From assembly GCF_032854445.1 (NCBI RefSeq), contig NC_088295.1, forward strand, positions 59,069,249 through 59,133,248: a DNA stretch of 64,000 nt, read 5' to 3'. The notes below the pieces were generated by a model. That model made no database searches. It worked only from the letters and a program-made list of their open reading frames with translations, and had not been told where the DNA came from. The stretch is from Liolophura sinensis (taxonomy: Eukaryota > Mollusca > Polyplacophora > Chitonida > Chitonidae). Positions 13,195-64,000 of this stretch are shown here, piece after piece (the stretch's first letter is position 1; each line of letters begins with the position of its first letter). Made by a program: the position numbers and the translations under genes.

Positions 13195-14300
13195 CGGAGC
13201 GAACATCTTGGGAGATGCTGGGACGAGAAACTGGCGTTGGGGTGGGGATGGGGGGGAGGCATGTGTGATGAGAATCTGGAGAGTGGAACGAGAATCTGGG
13301 GAGGGTGTTGGGTGAGAACCTGGGAATGTGTTGAGCGACAAACTGAGGCACGTGAATAGTCAGATTCTGCATTTTGGAATGAGAATTTGGGGGAACGTAA
13401 TGTGACAATCTGGAGAGCGGAACGACAATTTGGGGGAACGTAAGGAGACAGTCTGCAGAGCGGAACGAGAATCTGAGGGAACTTAACATGACAATCTGGA
13501 GAGCGGAACGAGAATCTGAGGGAACGTAATGTGACAATCTGGAGAGCGGAACGACAATTTGGGGAAACGTAAGGTGATAGTCTGGAGAGCGGGGCGAGAA
13601 TCTGGGGGAACGTAAAGTGACAATCTAGAGAGCGGAACGAGAATCTGAGGGAACGTAAGGTGACAATCAGAAGAGCGGAACGAGAATTTGGGGGAACGTA
13701 ATGTGACAATCTGGACAGCAGAACGAGAATCTGAGAATCTGGGGGAACGTAAGGTGACGATCTGGAGAGCGGGACTAGAATCTGGGGGGACGTAAGGTGA
13801 TAATTTGGAGAGCGGAACGAAAATCTGGTGGACGTAAGGTGATAATCTGGAGAGCGGAACGACAATCTGGGGGAACGTAAGGCGAAAATCTGGAGAGCGG
13901 GACTAGAATTTAGGGTAACGTAATGCGACAATCTGGAGAGCGGGACGAGAATCTGGGTGTCTCTGGGATGAGAATCTAGGTGTACGTTGCCAAGCTGGGC
14001 AGTGTGTAGGGCGAGACCATCGGGAGTGAGGCAATAGCCGGGGGTTCATGTGAGGTTAAAATTTAGAGAGTGAAACGAGAATCTCATGAGTGTGTAGGAT
14101 GTGAATCTGGGGAGTTGGGCTAGGTTGCGCGAGAATCACAACGAGCGGTGGGGGGTGGGGGACAATCTGGATAGCGTGTAGAGTGGGAATCGGTGAAGTT
14201 TGCAAGGGACAGGATAGGCGCAGGGAGAGAGAATCTAAGAAGTGAGTAACGAGAGTGCATGGGACGAGAATCTGGAGAGATGGGGTTACAATAACCTGGG
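13195..14300. repeat. Minisatellite with 43-bp unit
   Basis: Units contain GGGGGAACGTAAGGTGACAA then TCTGGAGAGCGGAACGAGAA. Successive GAGAATCT/GACAATTT starts at 13381, 13424, 13467, 13510 and 13553 give a period of 43 bp. About 16 recognisable copies fill 13260-13960, with degenerate G-rich variants on both flanks. The minus strand is open for 277 codons because the unit lacks stop triplets in its frames. As 43 is not a multiple of 3, this is a property of the repeat rather than evidence of a protein. Confidence 0.92.
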
Positions 14301-15420
14301 AAGCGCAGTACGTGATATGACGAACTTTAGTTGTGTAAAAGTTGGTCATTCATTAGAAACCGGGACATGTTTCCAACTGAGTTGAGTTACACATTTCGAC
14401 TGGAGAGTCATATTTAGTTTTTACAATTTAGCTGTCTGAAGTAAAGCTGATCAGAGTGAATCTGAGCTCACGAATACTTGCTGGTAGATTTCCATTCACT
14501 CTTGGGTTCCTTTCGGTGACACTTCGTGTCACTTTGAAAGGGTATGACTGGAAAAAAGAGCGCGTTTGTCTCGGCAGCTCAAATATGTCTCTTGTACAAG
14601 CAAAAGTCTAGCACATTCACGGATAATTTAACTCTCGGTATTTCGATATCTATTGTAACTCGATCGAAGATCGGCACTTGACTTGGGAGGTTTCAGAAAT
14701 CAAAGATTGGGCGTGGATAGCTGGTGTGGGTCGATTCAGGGATAATAGATAAGTACAGTGTTGTGAGCACATGATGTGAAGCAAATCTAAGCATGAAGTC
14801 CAGCATTCGAATACTACTCGTAAAGCGTGAAAGGACGTCAATGGGCGTCAGTGGGCGTCAGTGGGCGTAAAGTTAAAACAATGAAAAAAGTGCCTATGAC
14901 TGAACAAGAGCCTCACGTTTATACGATATTTTATACCCCATTTTGTTGTTTTTCAGTCTTTCTTTTCAATGCGTGCCTAATTTCTGAAATTTTGTGCACC
15001 GATGTCGCGTTAAACTATAATCATTCATTCAAATTTTATGAAATTCTATTTGACATTATTTCTCAAAGTAAATCGTTCATAACATAACCCAATAAATTAA
15101 AGAACAACACATTAAACCACAATCGGTTAGTAAACAGTAAAAAAATCTATCAGCAAACTTCGCAATCAACAAAGCAATCAATGCACAGACTTGAGTATAG
15201 CACGCCGTTCAACGTGCCCCACGGGGATACCATTTAATAGGTACAGAAGTCTTAAAACGGGTCTAACCTAGAGATAAGTCTGATTGAACTGTGTGGTGAC
15301 TTGTCCATACCCACAGACCTGTCTAGACGAGGCTAATCACTGGTGAAACAATTAGCTGTTAACGGTTGGCGAAGGTTTCCCTTGTATTGAAAAATCCTCA
15401 TTTATATGCTAATATGAAAA

Positions 15421-15605
15421 GACTACAGCATTGAGAGTAAAACCAGAGCAGCCACGACAGTGTGATAGTTGGTAAATGGTCACACGTAACCGGTGAAATA
15501 CAGCCTCTTCACCTCAGTTATGGTTTTATGCTAACTGTTAATGTAAATGCTTATGTAGTAGCAAATTACACGCCCCTAGCACCACGGTTAAAGCAACCTT
15601 AGGTC
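15421..15605 (+). repeat. DR-A copy 5
   Basis: GACTACAGCATTGAGAGTAA, CCAGAGCAGCCACGACAGTG, GGTCACACGTAACCGGTGAA, AATGTAAATGCTTATGTAGT and CACGCCCCTAGCACCACGG. One of the best preserved copies of the 5' three quarters. A short minus-oriented piece of the 3' end also occurs at about 15838-15870. Confidence 0.88.
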
Positions 15606-16785
15606 AAAAAAATATAGATAGTTCTATACACACATTTTCAGAAATTCATTGAACCTAATATCTCAAGGTTTTTATCCGCCCTTAACTTGTACAACGAAAG
15701 TTTTCTCGTTAAACAACAATCAGTGAAACGAAAGAAATACTACCATATCAAATATATTTGAAAAATTTTAAGAGCACGAATGGAGCCTTATTCGTGTTTT
15801 TGGTTTACTAAATTTGAAGACTTCATAGCAATTGTGTAATTCTAGACCAGTGACGTCAAATAAATTGCTGTTAACATGGCTGAAAATTTTGACTTTATCC
15901 CTGCTACTATCTGAGCAGCTTACACGAATAGATAGAGTAAAAGTCTAACCTTATGAAATAACATGCCCTGAGTACTGGGTGAATTTCACAGGGGTCATGA
16001 GCATTTGCTTGGACACTATCACACTGTGGTCGTTGTTTTGGTATTACTCTACATGCTGCTGTCTGTTACGGTACATTACCATTTACTAAAAGAAAGTTTA
16101 CACATGGAGTCGAACTGAGGCCATTGACGAAGTGGAAACTTTGAGTCTAGGCTGAGCGTGCTTGGACCAAACATCAAACAAGAAGATAACATTACAGGGT
16201 CCTGATCTGTGGATCACATAACTCTGTATATAAACACAGTATTTGTTACACGCCTTTACCTTTTCTTTGCCCTTTCACCCCCCTCTAAACTCACGTGGTT
16301 CATTGCGACCCGTATAAAATATAATCCCAGTAAAAGAAAAGGCTACATGGGGTGGAATTCCTGCCGGGCACCCAGAGCAAATTTCAGAGTATTAATACTT
16401 TAAGCCGCTTTAGTGGCTTCTGGCCCAATAACGGCGACTGGGCGGTACCATTGCAGCAGACTGACATAGCGGTCACTCCCGACAAACAACTGGGTCAAAT
16501 GCAACGGTGCATGGTGACGTGGAATTTCTCATGCTATACCGATCATTTATACTACTAAGCACCAAATCAAAATGAAAAATTAATATATGACTTTTTTGAT
16601 TGCAGAACTGAAAGGAATATTAATCGAGGGTCTAAGAAGCTCGACGACACATTATTCCAGCAACAAATGAGATCAGAAAGCCACAAACACTGTATCTTAG
16701 TTTATACATTTCGGTTTTATAAAAAAGACTTAATGAATGAATCAGAGGTTGTCAATATTAGTGGTATGTGTGTATAATAAAACAG

Positions 16786-17036
16786 GCTTCGGCATGGAGA
16801 GTGAAGCCAGAGCGGCGACGATGGTGTGGTAGTTGGCAAATGGGCACAGTCTTTCGAGTGAATTACGGTTTCTTGTCAATTACCCCAGTTAGGGTTTGGT
16901 TCTAACTAGTAAGCAGCTTCTCACAGACTCCGCCCCCCCCCCCCCCGCCCCGCACCATGGATTATGGGAACAACAAGTAAACACTAAAATGATGTTAATT
17001 GCAATTTGCCAGACATCACTGGTATAGAATTACTTA
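16786..17036 (+). repeat. DR-A copy 6, with internal C-run
   Basis: GGCATGGAGAGTGAAGCCAG, AGCGGCGACGATGGTGTGGT, then a run of about 15 C near 16935, GCACCATGGATTATGGGAAC, and the 3' block ATGTTAATTGCAATTTGCCA with ATCACTGGTATAGAATTAC. Confidence 0.82.
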
Positions 17037-17407
17037 AAATGCTGTATTGTGGTAACACTCCTTAAACGATATTAATAGAAAAAATACAAATGGACAGGCA
17101 TTAGTCCTTGGTGCTCAGTGAACCAGCAGGATATGGCCCCTGGGTCATACTGGTATAGGTCGTCCTTCTTGAAGATGCCATACTAGCTGTTCCTCCGAGT
17201 TGTAACATTAGTAAACTAGGTCAGGCAAATTCAGTGGAAATCAAAGCAAAAGAATTATGTAACACGCAACCCTAATTATATTCATACAAACATATTTCTC
17301 ACACGAATTAAAACAGGACATGTGATTGGCTGTAAACTTTAAAGTACCAAATTGCCCTACCACGATGCCGAACATACAATTTCTTCATATATGTATCCCT
17401 AATTTAT

Positions 17408-17510
17408 TTGGCTGAAGTATTACACCGTACTCAAGAATATTTCACTTGCAAGTCCGCGACAAGCATTGCGGTGTGATGCACGACCATTCACATATGGCCG
17501 ATCTCCGCCT
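17408..17510 (-). mobile_element. Probable degraded SINE fragment
   Basis: ACACCGTACTCAAGAATATT then TCACTTGCAAG matches the family's tail-proximal block. The remainder is weak. Confidence 0.5.
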
Positions 17511-19712
17511 ACAACATTTCCGTCTATATATAACAGGAGCTGGTTTTAATTTGAATGCGATACAGCCCTGTTTCTAATCTCTTTGAAGAAGCAGCGATTA
17601 AGGCACTGAAGCAAATTACAGTAGAATGAACTAAACGGTTTACACACAACCGGCTCTGTGTTTGAAATAGCAGAGAAAGCACTAGTTACGTTGTTCATAT
17701 ACAGTATATATGGACAAGAACTTTCAATCACAAGATGTTATTAAAATTGCCTTTAATATGATTTTACGAAATTAGGCCTTTGTTTTAAACAGTTTAAAAG
17801 ATGTAAAAAAAGATTTACAATGTCAGTTCAGTGCTTTCTGAACCATTATATCATGCACATTTGAATGCAAATATCATGGGAATTATAAATTATAGCTTTC
17901 ATCCCATTAAACATCATTACCAATTCATTCATTGTTTTGTAAATGAGAAATGACAACTTGAAGTGTGAAAGCTGAAATTAAGATGATAACATATTGTCAC
18001 AATTCGCCCTGCCACAACTTTATTAAAAACACCACAGCCTGTGTAAATGTCGTGAAATGTTTTCATGCTATTTTTTTTATAAGAAAAACCAAATCAGTAA
18101 TCTAAAGCATGCAGTAATATAACGTACCCCCATGCAGCAAGAAAAACGGTTTCATTCAAATTTAAGGCAGATATGTTACGCAAAGGAGGACTAATAGAAA
18201 AATCGGACATCAGTGATGAGTTGTGAAAACAATGTTGACCTTTTCAGCGCTAAATGTTGCATGCGTGTTGAATAAAAGTACGGCTGAAAAATTGCCCACG
18301 GAACAATCATTATTACAAGCGATTACTGGCAAGCGGGGACTACACGAACGAAGGCAGCATTGTGTAGGAGAGGTTAAGATGACAAAGCCTGAGTATTGAG
18401 CTGAGCAGTCAATATGCCTAATTGAAATTAATGCTCGAGATCTAGATGCGCAATTAATTAGCCATATTTTGATGAATCAGTGACTAAGGCACATAATAAA
18501 GAGAGAGCACTGGGCGAGAGTTGTTGTAATCAATGTTAGGAGCACGTAGCTCCGTACAGAACGGCAGAGATGCGGGGCTATTATACATACAAATAACGTC
18601 AATAAATTCGTGACAAGGAATCAAGAGATCGAGCCCACATGACACAGACTGTGCCCTTAGTTATCTATTAATTGGCGGGGGGTGATTAAAGTCTGTGGTC
18701 GCCATGTCCTGTGAGTCCAGCGAGCCGGAACTCGTTATGAACTCAGAAAGTCAAAGTGCCGTACGTAATGACGATTTGCAGCGCGCCTGGCAGCTGGTTA
18801 CGCGGGTACTATAACAAATCAGCGAGCTCATATTATTTTCATATTTAAGCGCCGAAAACAATGCCTTGAATTATTAATCCGCCTCCGGCAAAACCTCCGA
18901 AAGCCAGCCGTATGATTACATACGGGATTTCCGCGATTATATATCGGAAAACAATCCGACAGGCTTTTGAGCAGCTAAAGCTGTTACCCCCCCCCCTTGC
19001 TGGCTTGGAAGGAATGGAATCGCCCAATCCGCTGCTCGGTGTAACACCCAGCTGCTTTCAAGCGCTGCTATCCTATGTAATAGAGCGACGAAAGAACACC
19101 AGCGCAAAGCAAGTCTATTGAACTTCGCTTATGGAACTTATTTATTGTTTCATCGGCACCTACGTTGACCAAGTACTTTCTTTTCCGTTATCGTACGCCG
19201 CAAGGTCGTGTCCGGCATATGTGAAGGTAGCCATGTGTGGTTGAACGTACGTTACTAACACGTGTTGACGATAGGCTTGGCTGGTATCGCCTTTATAGTC
19301 ATTTATAGGACGACTATGTAATTGCAAGGAAGGGCCAGATTCGAGCGGGATATAAAACATCATTTTTGAACCGACTAACGGAAGAGTGAATTTAATTTGT
19401 AAAGCGCCCATTTTTAGTATAGTGTGTATTCTGTGTTTGCCGTGTAGTTTGGAATAGGACGCGACATGTATATTCTTCGTGCCTGATACAGAACAATCTG
19501 CCGTACGGTGTTGACAGACGGATCAAGCGTTACGCTTTCCCATAATGATTGCTTAATTTCGCTGCCTCGGAAAAAAACCCAAATGACACCCGTGGGCAGC
19601 AAAGAGGAAAAATTCCTAGGAAATTTCGTTATTGGTGGTGAGAAAAGAACGGAAGTCAAACCTGAAGACGTTTTATTTCCAGGACGGTAAGACAGGACGT
19701 CATCTCCCAAAC

Positions 19713-59432
<39,720 letters not shown>

Positions 59433-60009
59433 GTAATGTATTTTTTTTTTTTTTGCCTTTGAACTTAGCGGGAAATATTTTTCGCACGTTTTCGGTTCAG
59501 CTTTGATCCCAGGTTATCCCCGTCACGAAATGGGAAATCGGTTTACAAAAGCAAATCTTCCATCAGTTTATGATTTTCGTTGTGCTCTGGGCAAATACGT
59601 GCACGTTTTTACAAGAGGTCTTAAGTTGCATGCATTAGATTAACAACAGGGTTCACTCCAATTACTAAAGTGGTATTTATGGTTTCTTTCAAGATTCTTC
59701 TTGTTTGACCCGATAGCTAACATATAGGTGAAATTCAGGACGCTCTTTCATTAAGATGCAATATTATATGCTCTATCGCATCTCACATGAAAAACCTACT
59801 ACATCATAAAGCCTTGTGTGCATTGCACCACTTCGTAAGGGAATCATGTTCAAAGGCATAAATGTTTTTGATTTTATGGTCAGTTAATCTGCATCTTTAT
59901 CTATGGATATTTATGCACCAGTCTGTTAAAAGTTCTTGAGTTCTGTAGAACTAGCTCAACCAATGAAAAAGCTAGCTCGCCTTGACTGTCCAGCTCTGGC
60001 TTCTTCGAC

Positions 60010-60155
60010 TGTAGTTTTAAATTAGGAGGTTAGTCAGGTACGTGGCTGTGGACATTGGTTTACTCTGGACATTCCCGTTTCCTTCAACCACAAATCGAAC
60101 TACCATCGACAAATTCTTTAGTACAGAATTAAACACCAATTAAATAAATAAATAT
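60010..60155 (+). mobile_element. Degraded copy of the 37015-type SINE
   Basis: Shares GTCAGGTACGTGGCTGTGGA, the TTTACTC block and the AATTAAACACCAATTAAATA-type tail with the 37015 element. Confidence 0.6.
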
Positions 60156-61629
60156 TCATTAGTTCGTAGAACCTTCTGTCGTCTCGTCGTTTATTAATTT
60201 GTAAACATTCTCTGACTGTTTGTTGATGTGTTGAAGCTGATTAGGTTATTCTGCTCATCTAAGAGAAATTGGTAATAATTCCTTCAAATAAATATTATGC
60301 TATCAGGACGTGAGTTCACTCAGATATTACCAACGTTCAACCTCCAAACCTTGCCAAGCGCATCTTTGCTAATGGATAAATTTTGAAAACCAGCTTCAAC
60401 AGAGCCATATGTATCTGGAACCGATTGCACAAAGCCACTTCTGACTTAAGTAAACATTTAACAACTCGTCAAAATGCTTAATATTTGGTACCATGATATT
60501 ATGAAAGGTTTGTCTTAAGATAAAATTCAGAAGGTGCTCAAAATTTTAATCTCTATAACCAAAATTGAACTACAAAATCGTAATTTAAATTTTTACTTAA
60601 GTCAGAAATGGCTTTGTGAAATAGGGTCCTGGTCTTTTAGTGTAAATTGAACTTGAAACATTCCCAGTGTTAGTATTCACCGAAGTTTTGAATTCTTATA
60701 TGCGTTGTATTTAAACTCCTTTGTTTTTCACATTTATGTATTTCTTATCGATTTTACTTTGATATTAAACCCTCAAAGGAATAGATTCGTGGCAATTCTA
60801 ACGGAGCGCTTGTGGTGTGCTGCGTATAGCGCTAACATTCACGCAGTTTTAATACTTATGTTATAGGAGTTCTACGCTGTACTTAAATATTTACATGGTG
60901 CATATAATTCAGATAGCTTTTCTGTGAAGTTTATCTTTCACATGGCATAGTATCACACGCAGTTTAGCGGCAGTTAGGTGCTTTCTGATGTTCGCATTAT
61001 TAATAACCACATTTCAACGACATCAGTTATTTACTGCATGCTTAAAATGTCATGGCAACATTGTCTTACTTTCATACAACAGATCCATTAGATGGGAATT
61101 TTTTTTAAACGTTGGTAACAGATTTCCAATTAGCACTCTTTGTGTTTTTTCCTATCGAAACTGTCAGGTGATACCACAGACCATTATCATTTCTAGGGGT
61201 GTATTATGTTCCATTAGGCTCCATACACATGGCGCAGGTTGGATAACACTGTGTTTGCATGAAGAGCTCAGTAAAAGCGTGATTGAGGTGATTCAGAACA
61301 CCCTTATAGTTTCGTGTGCTTTGCGACACAGTTTGTTGTATCCTACATTTGAACCTTATTATCATGATCATATCGTGTGATTATGAGCTAATTAACTATA
61401 CTCGGTCAAAAACGTTACTGTGGATTAAAGTTTGCAGAATTTTAAATATGTATGAACGAATAATATAATTCAGGTACATCCAATGTCAATATTCCTTATA
61501 GACGATTTCGGAAAACGTATTCACAGGATTACGACGTCATGCTAAGATTGACGATAAACACAAACGTAATCAGGCGATTGGTTAACCTGCCGTAGGAATA
61601 ACGTAACTTGAGGTCGCGATGCGGATGCA

Positions 61630-62290
61630 TTGTCACAGAAGCACCATAACAGTGCTCACCTTACGCCAGAGAATTTTTCAGGACGTTGGCGCTCTGGACG
61701 TCCACCGGTAACGACGCCTGCCCAAGATTGGTGCGTTCGTTTGATTCACCTCATAAACAGGCGTCAATCAGCCGTAGAATCCGTTCGAAACAGTACAGAC
61801 TATCGTCGCATAAACCGTCCGTCGGTGATGCCACAGCATCGTCGAGCAAGGTTACAGTGGTGAAGACAGCACGTCAGACGCCGTGCACACTGGTGGCGAA
61901 ATGTAATGTTTACGCACGAATCACGTTATCAACTTCCCATTCAGATAGGCGTCAACGCGTGTACCGTCGTCGGGATGAGCGTTACTTTTTCGCCTGAGCT
62001 GTCGAGAGAAACCGTTTTGGCGGTGGATCAGTGATGGTGAGGGGAGGTTTCACATTTTGCCACCGCATTCATCCTGTTGACGGTAACTTGAGTGCTGCAG
62101 GTTACGGAGACCAGATCCTTTAGTCTATTGTCGTCCTTTTCCTGCAGCGTGTGGATGTAAACCATTTTCGTGGGGGCCTTGGCCAGCTAATTTACCTGAT
62201 TTAGCTCCTATTGATCACGTTTGGCGAAATGGGCCGACGCTTGAGCTTCAGTGACGCATGCCCCAAAACGTTAGTAGTTCGATTTACATT
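61630..62290 (+). pseudogene. Decayed Tc1-like DNA transposon, transposase remnant
   Basis: Three plus-strand frames carry pieces of a Tc1-type (IS630/Tc1/mariner) transposase in the correct order. They are RSGRPPVTTPAQDWCVRLIH (DNA-binding linker, about 61690), HRRARLQW (about 61837-61860), WRNVMFTHESRYQL (61894-61935), SDRRQRVYRRRDERYF, FGGGSVMVRGGF (about 62017) and WPANLPDLAPIDHVW (about 62180-62224). Frameshifts and stops separate them. The block holding the second catalytic Asp appears deleted before 62180. The first catalytic Asp position reads His (THES for DES) and the final Glu reads Asp (PIDHVW), so it is inactive. Terminal inverted repeats were not located. Confidence 0.85.
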
Positions 62291-62924
62291 TTGAATTTTT
62301 CCAACGTACTAAAATGCATTTGAAAGTTTAAATTCCTCGTTGGCCATTTCTCACAATATTGACACCAGTGACATCACATCAGGTTTTTGCATCTTAACCC
62401 AAATAGACTGCTAGATGTCATCATCAAAAGCGCATATACATATTGAGCTGTGAATGCATTAGCCGAACTTTACGTCACTCTTGCCTTCTGGGTCACTACA
62501 GAGTACCATATAATCTTATGTTTCTGAACCATTTTTACTTGGATGGAAAAATTCCAAAAAAAAAAAAAATGAATCGAAGTAGTTTCTTGGTCAGTGTTTA
62601 ATGGTCTTTTATCTGATACATGCTTCATTTTAGTGTTTTGTTTGCCTTTTACCAAAAGACATGGGATATCAGGGGACATAATCATACTTTCTTGTCTTTT
62701 TATGTATCTGTGTTCCGGGACCATGAACTGCGTGTTTATCATTGTTGATCGCCATGATATGTCGGACGTATTGCCGATGACCGTATTCATTCATTGATTC
62801 ATTGTTTTAAAGGAAGTCATAAACAGTCTTCTTCCAAGCATTCGTGTACAAACAGGATGCAGTTTTAATTTTTATCTCCTGTAGTATATGATTTCACGGC
62901 AGTACGGTTGTAAAGCTGAATGTT

Positions 62925-62959
62925 GCGAATCAGCGAATGTAGCCTATTCGCTGATTCGC
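62925..62959. repeat. Perfect 14-bp hairpin, 7-nt loop
   Basis: GCGAATCAGCGAAT, loop GTAGCCT, ATTCGCTGATTCGC. In intron 12, no U-tract after it and no gene to terminate, so no function is assigned. Confidence 0.9.
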
Positions 62960-63989
62960 TGAGACAGTAGTGTAGGTTCTGTCACTGTCACCAGAAACAA
63001 TGAATTCTTTATGTTGAAACCAGGCTCATGAAGCTTAACATTATGAATTAGAAAAAGGATTCTAACTGCATTTTCCTTGCAATAATACAGAAATACAACA
63101 TATTAATGTAAAGAGCTTGGGTTGTTACGTATCACTAACGAAAGGCAATTTTGTTAGCGAGTTTAACGGTAGGCTATGTTGCGGCAGATCTGCACACCAG
63201 TCTGTCAACTGACGTTTGAAATGTGTAAGAGAAAGTCAGGAATACATAGAAAATGATGTAAAAAGAAGGCGTGTGAAAGATACAAGACTTCTTTTGCAAG
63301 AAAGGAGTATTTTCGCAGCATATCAGTTACTTGTCAAAAGAAACATTAGACTTACTTTTAATTTAATTTTGTTTATGTTAATATCACCATGACGAACATC
63401 GTGGAGACGGAAAATCTAGTATCTTGTTATGAAACGTATTCGTTATTATATAACTGTGTTATGTGGTAAAAATATCCACAGTGGTTAGGTAGTGGTGTCT
63501 CGCTTGTTTGTTTTTTCTCTGTAATCAAGCAGCGTCCGCAGATTTATGCGCTCTATTCTTGGTATTTTCAGCTGGTAATGAAATTGTTTTTTTATTTTTG
63601 TTTGTTTTTTTTTAAGTCTGCAGTCTTGTCTGCATGAATAAAAAAACCAGCAGAGTTAATTACGTTTTGGTGATAAATGTTTCGTCATCACAGACGGCTT
63701 TCAGTTATCTCGGTGAATACTGGTTGAACAAAGAACAATTGTGAAAACCCAGACGCCGCTTGCCAAGGGCCTTATTAATGTTGGCCATGTTTTTGTGGAT
63801 CATTTTTATTGAGCACGGTGAGGTTGGTCGAATAGTCCAACTGACAATTCGACCGTTCCGGAAAGACGACTTCATTTGTCGATGGATAAGTTTGATGCTT
63901 GTGCAATCTGATATACTACAAGAGACTAGGGTGCAATTTTTCTGATTGGATCACGTATAAAATGCGACTATATATTTTCATTTTCAGAT

Positions 63990-64000
63990 CATTGCTGATT
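63990..64000 (+). other. Possible acceptor and start of the next iGluR exon
   Basis: The window ends with a pyrimidine-rich tract followed by AG (TATATTTTCATTTTCAG, AG at 63988-63989) and then 11 bases. This has the form of a 3' splice site. Too little sequence follows to test it: ATC ATT GCT in phase 0 would read IIA, which is not an obvious continuation of ...TWTFFK. Confidence 0.25.

Larger units (their letters stand above)
1..19712. other. Region upstream of the receptor's first coding exon; no recognised gene
   Basis: I found no open reading frame with recognisable homology on either strand over this 19.7-kb stretch. Identified content is the SINE-like pieces, dispersed-repeat copies and tandem repeats listed separately; the rest is unassigned. 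A possible 3' splice site (GTTTTATTTCCAG, ending 19682) lies 30 bp before the exon-1 ATG, so the 5' UTR may be interrupted and the true transcription start could be well upstream. No promoter could be identified. Confidence 0.5.
59433..64000 (+). other. iGluR intron 12, probably reaching at least to position 63989
   Basis: Begins AAG|GTAATG. I searched for the next expected S2 coding block (with an RMW or KMW motif) and did not find it. The stretch holds a SINE-like piece (60010-60155), a decayed Tc1-like element (about 61630-62290) and a 14-bp hairpin (62925-62959). Confidence 0.7.

Noticed and set aside
13098-13931. 277-codon minus-strand open frame rich in Ser, Arg, Pro and Leu
   Set aside because: It lies entirely in the 43-bp minisatellite and is explained by a stop-free repeat unit whose length is not a multiple of three; overlapping frames are open too.
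60988-61380. 130-codon open frame in intron 12
   Set aside because: No family signature and composition like the surrounding intron.

Overview
The window is a piece of an animal nuclear genome. It is A/T-leaning, has very sparse coding sequence, canonical GT-AG introns, many short interspersed repeats, microsatellites and one 200-N assembly gap. The main gene and the repeats (tRNA-derived SINEs ending in AATA-like tails, with a body I associate from memory with molluscs and related spiralians) suggest a mollusc or other lophotrochozoan. That is an inference; no species can be named from the sequence alone.

One protein-coding gene is well supported: a plus-strand ionotropic glutamate receptor of the kainate (GluK-like) branch. 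I could chain 12 coding exons, with consistent reading phase, from the signal-peptide exon at 19713 to the exon ending at 59432. Together they encode 689 residues: signal peptide, the whole amino-terminal domain, the S1 half of the ligand-binding domain, M1, the pore loop with a genomic Gln at the Q/R site, M3 with SYTANLAAF, and the start of S2. The rest of S2, M4 and the C-terminal tail lie beyond position 64000.

Layout: 1-19500 is upstream sequence with no recognised gene. It holds SINE pieces, several copies of an uncharacterised dispersed repeat and a large 43-bp minisatellite. 19713-19809 is exon 1. An 18.1-kb first intron follows, with more repeats, the gap, a (TA)n(TG)n microsatellite and a 39-bp tandem repeat. 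Exons 2-4 (37913-49111) encode lobe 1 and part of lobe 2 of the amino-terminal domain. Exons 5-9 (51183-53842) finish that domain and enter the S1 linker. Exon 10 (55942-55968) is a 27-nt microexon. Exons 11-12 (57739-59432) carry S1, the pore and M3. From 59433 to the end is intron, with a decayed Tc1-like transposase at about 61630-62290.

The observations most worth following up are: the in-frame 27-nt microexon, which repeats the first S1 strand (VTTVL-type) already encoded at the end of the preceding exon; a dispersed ~250-bp repeat family with at least a dozen copies and no recognised class; and a perfect 19-bp inverted repeat whose arms are themselves palindromic. I found no CRISPR array, prokaryotic-style operon, rRNA or free-standing tRNA gene.
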